Notes: generated from the letters alone by a model not told the origin. A DNA stretch of 64,000 bases from Streptomyces caelestis (GCF_014205255.1 NZ_JACHNE010000001.1:8246001-8310000), one strand, 5' to 3'; counted from the stretch's first letter, positions 1 through 9,019 are shown. Translations and numbers: made by a program.

Positions 1-1
1 C

Positions 2-1531
2 TGGAGCGAAACCCAGTCGCTGCTCCCCGCGACCAAGGACGCCAAGGTCGAGGAGGGCATCAACGGCCTGTTCTCCTTCACCACCGACGGCCTGCCGCTG
101 CTCGGCGAATCCCCGGACGTCAAGGGCTTCTGGGTCGCCGAGGCCGTCTGGGTCACCCACTCCGCGGGCGTCGGACGGGCCATGGCCGAGTGGCTGGTCG
201 ACGGCTACTGCTCCTCGTTCGACCTGCACGAGTGCGACGTCAACCGCTTCGAACCGCACCAGCTCTCGCCGGAGTACGTCCTGGCCCGCGACTGCCAGAA
301 CTTCGTCGAGGTCTACGACATCCTCCACCCCCTCCAGCCGTCGGGAGACCCGCGCCCGATCCGCACGAGCCCGTTCCACGCCCGCCAGCAGGAGCTGGGC
401 GCCTTCTTCCTGGAGGCGAACGGCTGGGAGCGCCCCCAGTGGTACGAGGCCAACGCGGGCCTGGTCGAAGGCCGTTCCATCGTCACGCCCAACGACTGGG
501 CCGCGCGGTACTGGTCGCCCATCGTCGCCGCCGAGGCCCAGACCACCCGCGAGACCGTCGCGATGTACGACATGACGGCCCTCAAGCGACTGGAGGTCAG
601 CGGGCGCGGTGCCGGCGAGTTCCTGGAGCGGCTGTGCACCGGCAAGGTCGCCAAGTCCGTCGGCTCGGTGACGTACACCCTGCTCCTCGACCACGACGGC
701 GGCATCCGCAGCGACATCACCGTCGCCCGGCTGGCCCCCGACCTCTTCCAGGTCGGCGCCAACGGCAACCTGGACCTCGACTGGTTCACCCGTCACCTCC
801 CCGCCGACGGCACGGTCCAGGTCCGCGACATCACCCCCGGCACCTGCTGCATCGGCCTGTGGGGCCCGCGCGCCCGCGACGTCCTCCAGCCGCTCACCGA
901 CGCCGACTTCTCGGCGAGTGGCCTGAAGTACTTCCGGGCCAAGCGCGCCCACATCGGCTCCGTCCCCGTCACCGCGATGCGGCTGAGTTATGTCGGTGAG
1001 CTCGGCTGGGAGCTGTACACCACCGCCGACCTGGGCGGGAAGCTGTGGGACACCCTGTGGCAGGCGGCCGAGCCGCTCGGCGGCATCGCGGCCGGGCGAG
1101 GCGCCTTCAACAGCCTCCGCCTGGAGAAGGGCTACCGCTCCTTCGGCACGGACATGACCTACGAGCACGACCCCTACGAGGCCGGTGTCGGATTCGCCGT
1201 CAAGCTCGACAAGGACGACTTCATCGGCAAGGCGGCGCTGGAGCGGCGTAAGGCGGATGTGCGGCGGAAGCTCACCTGTCTCACGATCGACGACCCGCGG
1301 GCGGTCGTGATGGGCAAGGAGCCGGTGTACGACGGCGACTGCGCCGTCGGGTACGTCACGAGTGCCGCGTACGGCTACACGATCGGCAAGGGGATCGCCT
1401 ATGCGTGGCTGCCGGCGGAGCTGGCCGCTCCGGGGACGGTTGTGCATATCGGCTACTTCGACCAGAGCGTCGAGGCAGTCGTGGCCGAAGAGCCGCTGTT
1501 CGATCCGGCCATGTCCCGTCTTCGTGGCTGA
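2..1531 (+). CDS. FAD-dependent oxidoreductase with GcvT-type C-terminus (dimethylglycine/sarcosine dehydrogenase family), 5' end missing
   Basis: The reading frame is already open at the window edge, so the true start and most of the N-terminal FAD domain lie upstream; about 509 residues are visible. The first ~60 residues are the end of a DAO-type FAD domain (GLPLLGESPDVKGFWVAEA). A linker domain and a long aminomethyltransferase (GcvT)-like folate-binding domain follow. Members of this family oxidatively demethylate dimethylglycine, sarcosine or similar N-methyl amines and hand the methyl carbon to tetrahydrofolate as 5,10-methylene-THF. folD, glyA and sarcosine oxidase genes directly downstream fit that role in choline/betaine breakdown. 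The exact substrate cannot be read from the sequence. The gene could instead be a paralogue acting on another N-methyl compound. Confidence 0.85.
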   Translation, partial: WSETQSLLPATKDAKVEEGINGLFSFTTDGLPLLGESPDVKGFWVAEAVWVTHSAGVGRAMAEWLVDGYCSSFDLHECDVNRFEPHQLSPEYVLARDCQNFVEVYDILHPLQPSGDPRPIRTSPFHARQQELGAFFLEANGWERPQWYEANAGLVEGRSIVTPNDWAARYWSPIVAAEAQTTRETVAMYDMTALKRLEVSGRGAGEFLERLCTGKVAKSVGSVTYTLLLDHDGGIRSDITVARLAPDLFQVGANGNLDLDWFTRHLPADGTVQVRDITPGTCCIGLWGPRARDVLQPLTDADFSASGLKYFRAKRAHIGSVPVTAMRLSYVGELGWELYTTADLGGKLWDTLWQAAEPLGGIAAGRGAFNSLRLEKGYRSFGTDMTYEHDPYEAGVGFAVKLDKDDFIGKAALERRKADVRRKLTCLTIDDPRAVVMGKEPVYDGDCAVGYVTSAAYGYTIGKGIAYAWLPAELAAPGTVVHIGYFDQSVEAVVAEEPLFDPAMSRLRG

Positions 1532-1540
1532 GTTTTCGTC

Positions 1541-1620
1541 TGCGGCTTCGTTGTGGCTGGTCGCGCCCCGCGGCGGAGCCGCTGACCGACACAGCCCCGC
1601 GCCCCTTGAGGGGGCGTTCA
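1541..1620. repeat. Streptomyces-type intergenic repeat with hairpins
   Basis: The gap between the flavoprotein stop and folD is mostly a low-complexity, hairpin-rich sequence. It contains GCGGC-GGA-GCCGC near 1570-1582 and a GCCCC-TTGA-GGGGGC hairpin near 1601-1615. The phrase around 'gtggctggtcgcgcccc' resembles a dispersed intergenic repeat common in Streptomyces chromosomes; that recognition is from memory. It could act as an attenuator or partial terminator between the two genes. Confidence 0.55.
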
Positions 1621-1647
1621 GCCACAGCTCGTTGGAAGGAACTCCAG

Positions 1648-2508
1648 GTGACTGCACACATCCTTGACGGCAAGGCCACTGCCGCCACCATCCGCCGCGA
1701 ACTCGCCGAGCGCGTGGCCAAGTTGACCGTCACCACGGGCCGTGCACCGGGCCTGGGCACCGTCCTGGTCGGCGACGACCCCGGCAGCCACGCCTACGTC
1801 GGAGGCAAGCACCGCGACTGCGCCCAGGTGGGCATCGCGTCCATCCGCCGGGAGCTGCCCGCCGACGCCTCGCAGCAGCAGGTCGAGGAGACGATCGACG
1901 AACTCAACGCCGACCCTGCCTGCACCGGCTACATCGTCCAGCTCCCGCTGCCGCGCCACCTCGACGCGGGCGCCGTACTGGAACGCATGGACCCGGCCAA
2001 GGACGCCGACGGACTGCACCCCGTCAACCTCGGCCGGCTCGTCCTCGGAGTCGAGGCCCCGCTGCCGTGCACCCCGCGCGGCATCGTCGAACTGCTCCGC
2101 CGCCACGACGTGCCCCTCGCCGGAGCGCGGGTGTGCGTGATCGGCCGGGGCATCACCGTCGGACGGCCCATCGGACTCCTCCTCACCCGCAGGTCCGAGA
2201 ACGCCACCGTCACCCTCTGCCACACCGGCACCAAGGGCCTGGCCTGGCACGTACGCGAGGCGGACATCGTCGTCGCGGCCGCCGGCTCGCCCGGACTGAT
2301 CACCAAGGACATGCTGCGCCCCGGCGCGGCCGTCCTCGATGTCGGCATCACCCGCACCGGCCAAGGACTGGTGGGTGACATCCACCCGGACGCCGCCCAG
2401 GTCGCCGGATGGCTGGCGCCGATGCCCGGGGGCGTGGGTCCCATGACCCGGGCCATGCTGCTCGCCAATGTCGTCGAGGCCGCCGAGAGGAACGCGAACA
2501 CCGTATGA
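1648..2508 (+). CDS. folD: Bifunctional methylene-THF dehydrogenase / methenyl-THF cyclohydrolase FolD
   Basis: The 286-residue protein interconverts 5,10-methylene-THF and 10-formyl-THF with NADP. It has the family's usual length. The N-terminal catalytic stretch SHAYVGGKHRDCAQVGI carries the conserved Tyr and Lys. A Rossmann motif GRGITVGRPIG follows (GRS is more usual than GRG), and the C-terminal PGGVGPMT signature is intact. The GTG at 1648 is preferred over longer upstream options because GGAAGGA lies just before it and the protein then starts as FolD proteins do. It overlaps glyA by ATGA, so the two are probably translationally coupled. Next to demethylating flavoproteins and purU, it most likely serves oxidation of methyl-derived C1 units. 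A housekeeping folD may exist elsewhere in the genome. Confidence 0.95.
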   Translation: MTAHILDGKATAATIRRELAERVAKLTVTTGRAPGLGTVLVGDDPGSHAYVGGKHRDCAQVGIASIRRELPADASQQQVEETIDELNADPACTGYIVQLPLPRHLDAGAVLERMDPAKDADGLHPVNLGRLVLGVEAPLPCTPRGIVELLRRHDVPLAGARVCVIGRGITVGRPIGLLLTRRSENATVTLCHTGTKGLAWHVREADIVVAAAGSPGLITKDMLRPGAAVLDVGITRTGQGLVGDIHPDAAQVAGWLAPMPGGVGPMTRAMLLANVVEAAERNANTV

Positions 2509-3788
2509 ACGCGCTGAACACCCCCCTGGCGGAGCTGGACCCCGAGGTCCACGCCGCGCTCCGCGCCGAACTGCACCGCCAGCAGTCCACCCTGGAGATG
2601 ATCGCCTCCGAGAACTTCGCGCCCTCCGCCGTGATGGAGGCCCAGGGCTCGGTCGCGACCAACAAGTACGCCGAGGGTTATCCGGGCCGCCGCTACTACG
2701 GTGGCTGCGAGCACGTCGACGTCACCGAACGGCTGGCCATCGAGCGGATCAAGTCCCTCTTCGGCGCGGGCTTCGCCAACGTGCAGCCGCACTCGGGCGC
2801 CCAGGCGAACACCGCCGTCTTCTTCGCCCTGCTCCAGCCGGGCGACACGGTCCTCGGTCTCGACCTCGCGCACGGCGGGCACCTCACCCACGGCATGCGC
2901 CTCAATTACAGCGGCAAGATGCTCAACGTGGTGCCGTACCACGTGTCCGAGGCGGACAACCTCGTCGACATGGACGAGGTCGAGCAGCTCGCCAAGGAGC
3001 ACCGCCCCAAGATGATCATCGCGGGCTGGTCGGCGTATCCGAGGCAGCTCGACTTCGCGGCCTTCCGCCGGATCGCCGACGAGGTGGGCGCCCTGCTCAT
3101 GGTCGACATGGCGCACTTCGCGGGACTGGTGGCGGCGGGCCTGCACCCCAGCCCCGTACCGCACGCCCACGTCACGACCACCACGACCCACAAGACACTC
3201 GGCGGCCCGCGCGGCGGCGTCATCCTCACCAACGAGGCCGACCTCGCCAAGAAGATCAACTCTGCGGTGTTCCCCGGTATGCAGGGCGGCCCCCTGGAGC
3301 ACGTCATCGCCGCGAAGGCGGTGTCGTTCAAGGTCGCCGCGTCACCGGAGTTCGCCGAACGCCAGGCCCGCACGCTCGCCGGTTCCCGCATCCTCGCCGA
3401 ACGGCTCACCCGGCCCGACGCGGCGGCGGCCGGGGTGAAGGTCCTGACCGGAGGCACGGACGTCCACCTGGTCCTGGTCGACCTGCGCGACTCGGCGCTC
3501 GACGGCCGGAAGGCCGAGGATTTGCTCCACGAGATCGGCATCACCGTCAACCGCAACGCCGTGCCCTTCGACCCGCGCCCGCCCATGGTCACCTCGGGCC
3601 TGCGCATCGGAACCCCGGCCCTGGCCACCCGCGGCTTCACCGAGACGGACTTCGCCGAGGTCGCGGACGTGATCGCACTCGCCCTCCAGCCGCAGCCGGA
3701 CGTGCCCGTCCTGCGCGCCCGCACGGAGGCCCTGGCCGCCAAGCACCCGCTCTACCCCCACCTGTCCGAAGACGGAGACGCCCGATGA
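2505..3788 (+). CDS. glyA: Serine hydroxymethyltransferase
   Basis: The 427-residue cytosolic PLP enzyme interconverts glycine plus methylene-THF with serine plus THF. It has the full family length. The PLP lysine sits in the THKTLGGPRGG motif at about residue 230, and the N-terminal SENFAPSAVMEAQGS and YAEGYPGRRYYGG signatures are intact. Its ATG overlaps the folD stop (ATGA) and its own stop overlaps the soxB start (ATGA), giving a tight folD-glyA-soxB operon. In this setting glycine from sarcosine oxidase and methylene-THF from the demethylases would both be consumed to make serine, which sdaA in the same block can turn into pyruvate. Confidence 0.96.
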   Translation: MNALNTPLAELDPEVHAALRAELHRQQSTLEMIASENFAPSAVMEAQGSVATNKYAEGYPGRRYYGGCEHVDVTERLAIERIKSLFGAGFANVQPHSGAQANTAVFFALLQPGDTVLGLDLAHGGHLTHGMRLNYSGKMLNVVPYHVSEADNLVDMDEVEQLAKEHRPKMIIAGWSAYPRQLDFAAFRRIADEVGALLMVDMAHFAGLVAAGLHPSPVPHAHVTTTTTHKTLGGPRGGVILTNEADLAKKINSAVFPGMQGGPLEHVIAAKAVSFKVAASPEFAERQARTLAGSRILAERLTRPDAAAAGVKVLTGGTDVHLVLVDLRDSALDGRKAEDLLHEIGITVNRNAVPFDPRPPMVTSGLRIGTPALATRGFTETDFAEVADVIALALQPQPDVPVLRARTEALAAKHPLYPHLSEDGDAR

Positions 3789-5017
3789 GCCCCCGCACCC
3801 CCGGCGCCGAGCTCCCCGAACACCCCGACTGGCTCTGGCGCAACCCCGAGCCGAAACGCTCGTACGACGTCGTCGTCGTGGGCGGCGGGGGCCACGGTCT
3901 GGCCACCGCCCACTACCTGGCGAAGAACCACGGCATCACCAACGTCGCCGTGCTGGAGAAGGGCTGGCTGGCGGGCGGCAACATGGCCCGCAACACCACG
4001 ATCATCCGCTCCAACTACCTGTGGGACGAGAGCGCCGGCATCTACGAGCACGCGCTCAAGCTGTGGGAGGGACTGGCGGACGAGCTCGACTACCCGATCC
4101 TCTTCTCCCAGCGTGGCGTACTGAACCTCGCCCACAGCCTCCAGGACGTCCGCGACAGCGTGCGCCGCGTCGAGGCCAACCGCCTCAACGGCGTGGACGC
4201 CGAGTGGCTCGACGCGGACGGCGTCAAGGAAGTCTGCCCGATCGTCAACATCTCCCCCGACGTGCGCTATCCGGTCCTGGGCGCGACTTACCAGCCGCGC
4301 GCGGGCATCGCCAAGCACGACCACGTGGCGTGGGGCCTGGCCCGCTCCGCCGACGCCGCCGGGATCGACATCATCCAGAACTGCGAGGTCACCGGCCTCG
4401 ACGTCGTCGGCAACCGGGTGGTGGGAGTCCAGACCACCCGCGGCCCGATCGCGGCGGGCAAGGTCGCGCTCTGCTCGGCGGGCCACACCTCGGTCCTGGC
4501 GGCCATGGCGGGCGTCGAACTCCCCGTCCAGAGCCACCCCCTGCAGGCCCTGGTGTCGGAGCTGCTGGAGCCGGTGCACCCGACGGTCGTCATGTCCAAC
4601 GCGGTCCACGTGTACGTCAGCCAGGCCCACAAGGGCGAGCTGGTGATGGGCGCGGGCATCGACGCGTACAACTCCTACACCCAGCGCGGCGCCTTCCACA
4701 TCATCGAAGAGCAGATGTCGGCGGCCCTGGAGCTCTTCCCGGTCTTCGCCCGCGCCCACGTCCTGCGCACCTGGGGCGGCATCGTCGACGTCAGCCCCGA
4801 CGCCTCACCGATCATCGGCCTCAGCCCGGTCGACAACCTCTACCTCAACTGCGGCTGGGGAACCGGCGGTTTCAAGGCCACCCCGGGCGTGGGCTGGGTC
4901 TACGCCCACACCATCGCCCACGACACACCGCATCCGCTGAACGCCCCCTTCTCGCTCGACCGTTTCACCACCGGCGCGCTCGTCGACGAGCACGGCGCGG
5001 CCGCGGTCGCCCACTAG
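3785..5017 (+). CDS. soxB: Sarcosine oxidase subunit beta
   Basis: The 410-residue flavoprotein is the sarcosine-oxidising subunit of heterotetrameric sarcosine oxidase, which makes glycine, H2O2 and methylene-THF. A dinucleotide-binding motif VVVGGGGHGLATAHYL lies near residues 28-43, followed by the family signature NMARNTTIIRSNYL. The C-terminal FAD-closing motif GWGTGGFKATPG is present. Length matches the beta subunit (about 400-410). It overlaps glyA by ATGA and lies 20 bp before the soxD part of the next gene. The order B-D-A-G is the classical operon order. Confidence 0.96.
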   Translation: MSPRTPGAELPEHPDWLWRNPEPKRSYDVVVVGGGGHGLATAHYLAKNHGITNVAVLEKGWLAGGNMARNTTIIRSNYLWDESAGIYEHALKLWEGLADELDYPILFSQRGVLNLAHSLQDVRDSVRRVEANRLNGVDAEWLDADGVKEVCPIVNISPDVRYPVLGATYQPRAGIAKHDHVAWGLARSADAAGIDIIQNCEVTGLDVVGNRVVGVQTTRGPIAAGKVALCSAGHTSVLAAMAGVELPVQSHPLQALVSELLEPVHPTVVMSNAVHVYVSQAHKGELVMGAGIDAYNSYTQRGAFHIIEEQMSAALELFPVFARAHVLRTWGGIVDVSPDASPIIGLSPVDNLYLNCGWGTGGFKATPGVGWVYAHTIAHDTPHPLNAPFSLDRFTTGALVDEHGAAAVAH

Positions 5018-5037
5018 GACCATCAGGGAGCCGACCC

Positions 5038-8000
5038 ATGCTGCTGATCCCCTGCCCGTGGTGCGGGCCCCGCGACGAGGCCGAGTTCCACTACGGCGGC
5101 CAGGCCCATGTGCCGTACCCGCAGGACCCGTCCTCCCTCACCGACGAGGAGTGGGCCCGCTACCTCTTCTTCCGCGACAACCCGAGGGGCCCCTTCGCCG
5201 AGCGCTGGAGCCATGCGGCGGGCTGCCGTCGCTGGTTCAACGCGGTGCGGGACACGTCCACGAACGAGATCCTGACGGTTTATCGGGCGGGGGAGGAGCG
5301 CCCGGAAACGGTTGGACCACGTAGGAGTACTCTCGACGCGCGTCCGGCCACTTTTCAGCCGACTCCGGCACCACCAGCCCCTCCGGCGCTTGAGGACGAG
5401 GCCGTTCAGGCCGAAGCGGGGTCCGGGGCGGCAGCCCCGGTGGGGGTGCAGGGGGCGAAGCCCCCGCGGGGGTCCGGGGGCACAGCCCCCAGTGGAGTCG
5501 AAGGGGCGGAGCCCCTTCAGGATGATGGGGGTCCCCCCTGCTCGAGCGAAGCCGAGAGCGTGGGGGAGGGTAGGGGCGGCGGGGGCGAGGAAACCCAGCC
5601 GTTCCGCCACCCCACCCGCGGCCGAATCCACCGCGACACCCTGATCACCTTCACCTTCGACGGCACCGAATACCAGGGCTACGAGGGCGACACCCTCGCG
5701 TCCGCCCTCCTCGCCAACGGCGTGATCCAGACCGGCACCAGCATCAAGCTGGGCCGCCCGCGGGGCATCTTCTCGGCCGGCGCGGAGGAGCCCAACGCCG
5801 TCATCCAGATCGAGGCCCCCTTCCCCGAGCCCATGCTCCCCGCCACCACCGTCGAGCTCTACGACGGCCTCGTCGCGACCAGCCTCCCCGGCCAGGGCCG
5901 CCTCGCCACCGACCCGGACCCGGCCCGCTACGACGCCGTACACACCCACTGCGACCTCCTCGTCGTGGGCGCGGGCCCGGCCGGACTCGCGGCAGCGGAA
6001 GCCGCCGCCCGATCAGGTGCCCGCGTCATCCTCGCCGACGACCAGCCGGAACCCGGCGGCAGCCTCCTCGGCACCGGCGAACACCTCGACTGGGCGACCG
6101 AGACGACCGCCCGGCTCGACGCCGCACCCGACGTCCATGTCCTGCGCCGCACCACCGTCTTCGGCTACTACGACGACAACCACCTCCTCGCCGTGGAGCG
6201 CCGCACGAACCACCTCGGCGCACAGGCCCCCGAGAACGTCTCCCGCGAACGCGTCTGGCGCATCCGCGCCCGCCGCGTCGTCCTCGCCACCGGCGCCCAC
6301 GAACGCTCGCTGGCCTTCGCGGACAACGACCGCCCCGGCGTGATGCTGGCCGCCTCGGCCCGCACCTACGTCAACAAGTACGCGGTCCTGCCCGGCCGCC
6401 ACGCGGTGGTCTTCACCACCAACGACAGCGCCTACGCGGCGGCCCTGGACCTCGCGGCGGCGGGCGTGGCCATCGAGGCCGTCGTCGACACCCGCACCGA
6501 GCCGGGGGAGTGGGCGACGCGCGCCCGCCAGGCAGGCATCGAGGTGCTGACGGGACACGCCGTCACCGCCACGGAAGGCGACCCCCGGCTCACCTCCGTG
6601 ACCGTCGCCCCGTACGGACAGTCCGTGGCACATCGGGAGTTCGCCGCCGACCTGCTCCTGGTCTCCGGCGGCTGGAACCCGGTGGCGCACCTGTTCAGCC
6701 AGGCGGGAGGCAAGCTCCGCTACGACGAGGAACTCGGCACCTTCCTTCCCGACACCTGCCGCCAGGCCGTCGAGGTCGCGGGCGGCGCGAGCGGCGTCTT
6801 CGACCTGGTGCGCGTTCTCGCCCAGGGGGCCGCCGCGGGCGCCCGCGCGATCGAGGCCGAGGGCTACACCCCGGGGGAGGTCCAGCTGCCACGGGCGGCC
6901 CCGCCGCCGCAGACGCCTCCCATGCGGGTCTTCACCGTCCCGGGCCGGGAAGGCGCCCCGCGCTTCGTCGACCTGCAACGCGACGTCACCGTCGACGACC
7001 TGGCCCGGGCGACCGGTGCCGGCATGCGCTCCGTCGAGCACACCAAGCGCTACACCACGGCCGGCACGGCGAACGACCAGGGCAAGACCTCCGGCGTCCT
7101 GGCCAGCGGCGTCGTCGCCGAACTGCTCGGCGTGGACATCTCCGCGCTCGGCACCACCACCTTCCGGCCGCCGTACACCCCGGTCTCCTTCGCCGCTCTC
7201 GCCGGCCGCGACCGTGGCGCCCTGCTCGACCCGATCCGCACCACCGCCCTGCACGGGTGGCATGTCGCGCACGGCGCCCTCTTCGAGAACGTCGGCCAGT
7301 GGAAGCGGCCCTGGTACTACCCGCAGGACGGCGAGGACATGGAGACGGCCGTGCTGCGCGAGTGCGCCGCCGCCCGTGAGGGCGTCGCCTTCATGGACGC
7401 CTCCACCCTCGGCAAGATCGACGTCCAGGGCCCGGACGCCGGCGTCTTCCTCGACCTGCTCTACACCAACATGATGAGCACCCTGAAGGTCGGCATGATC
7501 CGCTACGGCGTGATGTGCCGCCCGGACGGAATGGTCTTCGACGACGGCACGGTGATCCGCCTCGAACAGGACCGCTACCTGGTCACCACCACGACGGGCA
7601 ACGCCGCCGCCGTGCTGGACTGGATGGAGGAGTGGCTCCAGACGGAGTGGCCCGAACTGCGTGTTCACTGCGTATCGGTGACCGAGCAGTGGGCCACCGT
7701 CGCCCTGGTCGGCCCGCGCTCCCGCGAGGTCCTCGGCTCGCTCGCGCCCCGACTCGCCGTCGCGAACGAGGACTTCCCGTTCATGGCGTGGCGCGAGACG
7801 ACCGTCGCCGGCATCGACGCGCGAGTCTGCCGGATCAGCTTCTCCGGCGAACTCGCCTATGAGATCAACGTGTCACCGTGGGAGGCTCTCGCCCTGTGGG
7901 AGGCGCTGTACGAGGCCGGCGCCCCGTACGGCATCACCCCGTACGGCACGGAGGCCATGCACGTCCTGCGCGCGGAGAAGGGCTATCCGATCGTCGGCCA

Positions 8001-8409
8001 GGACACCGACGGCACCGTGACGCCGCAGGACCTCGGCATGAGCTGGGTGGTGTCGAAGAAGAAGCGGGACTTCATCGGCAAGCGGTCCCACGCCCGTGCC
8101 GGCACCGCCCGCGCCGACCGCAAGCACCTGGTCGGGCTGCTTCCGGAGGACCCGGGCACGTTCCTCCCCGAAGGCACGCACCTGGTCGCCGTCAGTGTGC
8201 TGCCGGCGCCGCCCGTCCCGATGCTCGGCCACGTCACGTCCAGCTACCGCAGCGCGGCCCTCGGCCGGACCTTCGCCCTCGCGCTCGTCAAGGGCGGCCG
8301 GGACCGCATCGGTGAGCGACTCTATGCCCCCGTGGGCGACCGGCTGGTCCCGGTGACCGTCGCGAGCCCCGTCCTCTACGACCCCGAGGGAGCCCGCCGC
8401 GATGGCTGA
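5038..8409 (+). CDS. soxDA: Sarcosine oxidase delta-alpha fusion (SoxD-SoxA joined by a repeat-derived linker)
   Basis: One uninterrupted 1123-residue frame begins with a complete SoxD (about residues 1-92). SoxD zinc-type ligands are visible at Cys6, Cys9, His59 and Cys63. A canonical SoxA starts near Gln187 (QPFRHPTRGRIHRD), followed by a ferredoxin-like N-terminus, an FAD/NAD motif VVGAGPAGLAAAEAAARSG and a C-terminal GcvT-like folate domain. Subunits delta and alpha are normally separate proteins. Here the stop is lost and about 95 Gly/Pro/Ala-rich residues, encoded by intergenic-type repeats, fill the gap. SoxA may still be made separately from a GTG at 5560, but no convincing ribosome-binding site precedes it. 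The 3' end overlaps soxG by 8 bp. The function as sarcosine oxidase subunits is firm; whether a fused polypeptide is made is inference. Confidence 0.88.
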   Translation: MLLIPCPWCGPRDEAEFHYGGQAHVPYPQDPSSLTDEEWARYLFFRDNPRGPFAERWSHAAGCRRWFNAVRDTSTNEILTVYRAGEERPETVGPRRSTLDARPATFQPTPAPPAPPALEDEAVQAEAGSGAAAPVGVQGAKPPRGSGGTAPSGVEGAEPLQDDGGPPCSSEAESVGEGRGGGGEETQPFRHPTRGRIHRDTLITFTFDGTEYQGYEGDTLASALLANGVIQTGTSIKLGRPRGIFSAGAEEPNAVIQIEAPFPEPMLPATTVELYDGLVATSLPGQGRLATDPDPARYDAVHTHCDLLVVGAGPAGLAAAEAAARSGARVILADDQPEPGGSLLGTGEHLDWATETTARLDAAPDVHVLRRTTVFGYYDDNHLLAVERRTNHLGAQAPENVSRERVWRIRARRVVLATGAHERSLAFADNDRPGVMLAASARTYVNKYAVLPGRHAVVFTTNDSAYAAALDLAAAGVAIEAVVDTRTEPGEWATRARQAGIEVLTGHAVTATEGDPRLTSVTVAPYGQSVAHREFAADLLLVSGGWNPVAHLFSQAGGKLRYDEELGTFLPDTCRQAVEVAGGASGVFDLVRVLAQGAAAGARAIEAEGYTPGEVQLPRAAPPPQTPPMRVFTVPGREGAPRFVDLQRDVTVDDLARATGAGMRSVEHTKRYTTAGTANDQGKTSGVLASGVVAELLGVDISALGTTTFRPPYTPVSFAALAGRDRGALLDPIRTTALHGWHVAHGALFENVGQWKRPWYYPQDGEDMETAVLRECAAAREGVAFMDASTLGKIDVQGPDAGVFLDLLYTNMMSTLKVGMIRYGVMCRPDGMVFDDGTVIRLEQDRYLVTTTTGNAAAVLDWMEEWLQTEWPELRVHCVSVTEQWATVALVGPRSREVLGSLAPRLAVANEDFPFMAWRETTVAGIDARVCRISFSGELAYEINVSPWEALALWEALYEAGAPYGITPYGTEAMHVLRAEKGYPIVGQDTDGTVTPQDLGMSWVVSKKKRDFIGKRSHARAGTARADRKHLVGLLPEDPGTFLPEGTHLVAVSVLPAPPVPMLGHVTSSYRSAALGRTFALALVKGGRDRIGERLYAPVGDRLVPVTVASPVLYDPEGARRDG
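5380..5525 (+). repeat. Streptomyces-type intergenic repeat array inside the soxDA frame
   Basis: This stretch begins with the familiar intergenic-repeat phrase CCCCTCCGGCGCTTGAGGAC. It continues with several short G/C hairpins (GGGGGCGAAGCCCCC, GGGGGCACAGCCCCC and AAGGGGCGGAGCCCCTT types). Such sequences are normally non-coding. Here they are translated in frame as a Gly/Ala/Pro linker between SoxD and SoxA. Confidence 0.65.
5526..5569 (+). repeat. Mini palindromic element, copy 1 (in soxDA linker)
   Basis: The element starts TGGGGGTCCCCCC, has a core CTCGAGCGAAGCCGAGAG, and ends TGGGGGAGG. Copies with the same ends and similar core lie in fdhD (16385-16427) and the ABC ATPase pseudogene (41823-41860). 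Here it forms the last part of the repeat-derived SoxD-SoxA linker and contains the GTG at 5560 that could act as a separate soxA start. Confidence 0.65.
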
Positions 8410-9007
8410 CACCGCCGTTACCACCCCGCTCCGCAGCCCCCTGTCGCATGCCGCCGACCGGCTGGCTGCCGCGACCCGCACCTCCGGGGGCGCGATCCGG
8501 CTGGCGGAACTGCCCTTCCTGACCCAGATCGATGTGCGTCTCGACCCCAAGGGAGCGGCGGCGGACGCCGTGGGGCTGGCACTGGGCCTCCGGCTCCCCG
8601 TCGAACCCGACACCGTCGTCCGCGCCGGGGAGCTGACCGCCCTGTGGCTCGGCCCCGACGAATGGCTCGTGGTGGGCCCGCCGGGCACTCAACTGGACCT
8701 GGAGAGCCGGATCCGTGAGGCCGCGGGCGACGAGCCCGTGTCCGTCATCGATGTCTCGGCTCAGCGCACCACGCTCCTCGTCGCGGGTCCCCGGGCCCGC
8801 GACGTGCTGGCCCACGGCTGCTCGCTGGATCTTCACCCGCGGGTCTTCGGCCCGGGTCGCTGCGCCCAGACGAACCTGGGCCGCACCCAGGTCGTCCTGG
8901 TCGCCCGTGACGACCCCAGGGCCGGGTTCTGGGTGCTGGTCCGTTCGTCCTTCGCCGGCTACCTGACGGACTGGCTGCTGGACGCGGCTGTGGAGTGGAC
9001 GGGCTGA
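8402..9007 (+). CDS. soxG: Sarcosine oxidase subunit gamma
   Basis: The 201-residue protein matches SoxG in length and in its folate-binding GcvT-like fold. Recognisable features are the IRLAELPFLTQIDVRL opening, the LWLGPDEWLVVGPPG motif, and the S-AQRTTLLVAGPRARDVLAHGCSLD style core. It starts 8 bp inside the end of soxDA, as is usual for soxG, and completes the oxidase. It is the last gene of the operon; a strong hairpin follows 12 bp after its stop. Confidence 0.93.
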   Translation: MADTAVTTPLRSPLSHAADRLAAATRTSGGAIRLAELPFLTQIDVRLDPKGAAADAVGLALGLRLPVEPDTVVRAGELTALWLGPDEWLVVGPPGTQLDLESRIREAAGDEPVSVIDVSAQRTTLLVAGPRARDVLAHGCSLDLHPRVFGPGRCAQTNLGRTQVVLVARDDPRAGFWVLVRSSFAGYLTDWLLDAAVEWTG

Positions 9008-9019
9008 CGCGGGCAGCGT

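Noticed and set aside
313..789. Long minus-strand open frame inside the first flavoprotein gene
   Set aside because: High-GC shadow frame antiparallel to a gene with clear family motifs; no family features of its own.
5280..5600. Possible sequencing artefact explaining the soxD-soxA fusion
   Set aside because: The linker contains two recognisable repeat types in full and the frame is open over 95 codons, so I report the fusion as seen while naming resequencing as a test.
6013..7668. 551-codon minus-strand open frame inside soxDA
   Set aside because: Shadow of soxA; composition (Gly/Asp/Val/His rich) is typical of antisense frames in this genome.
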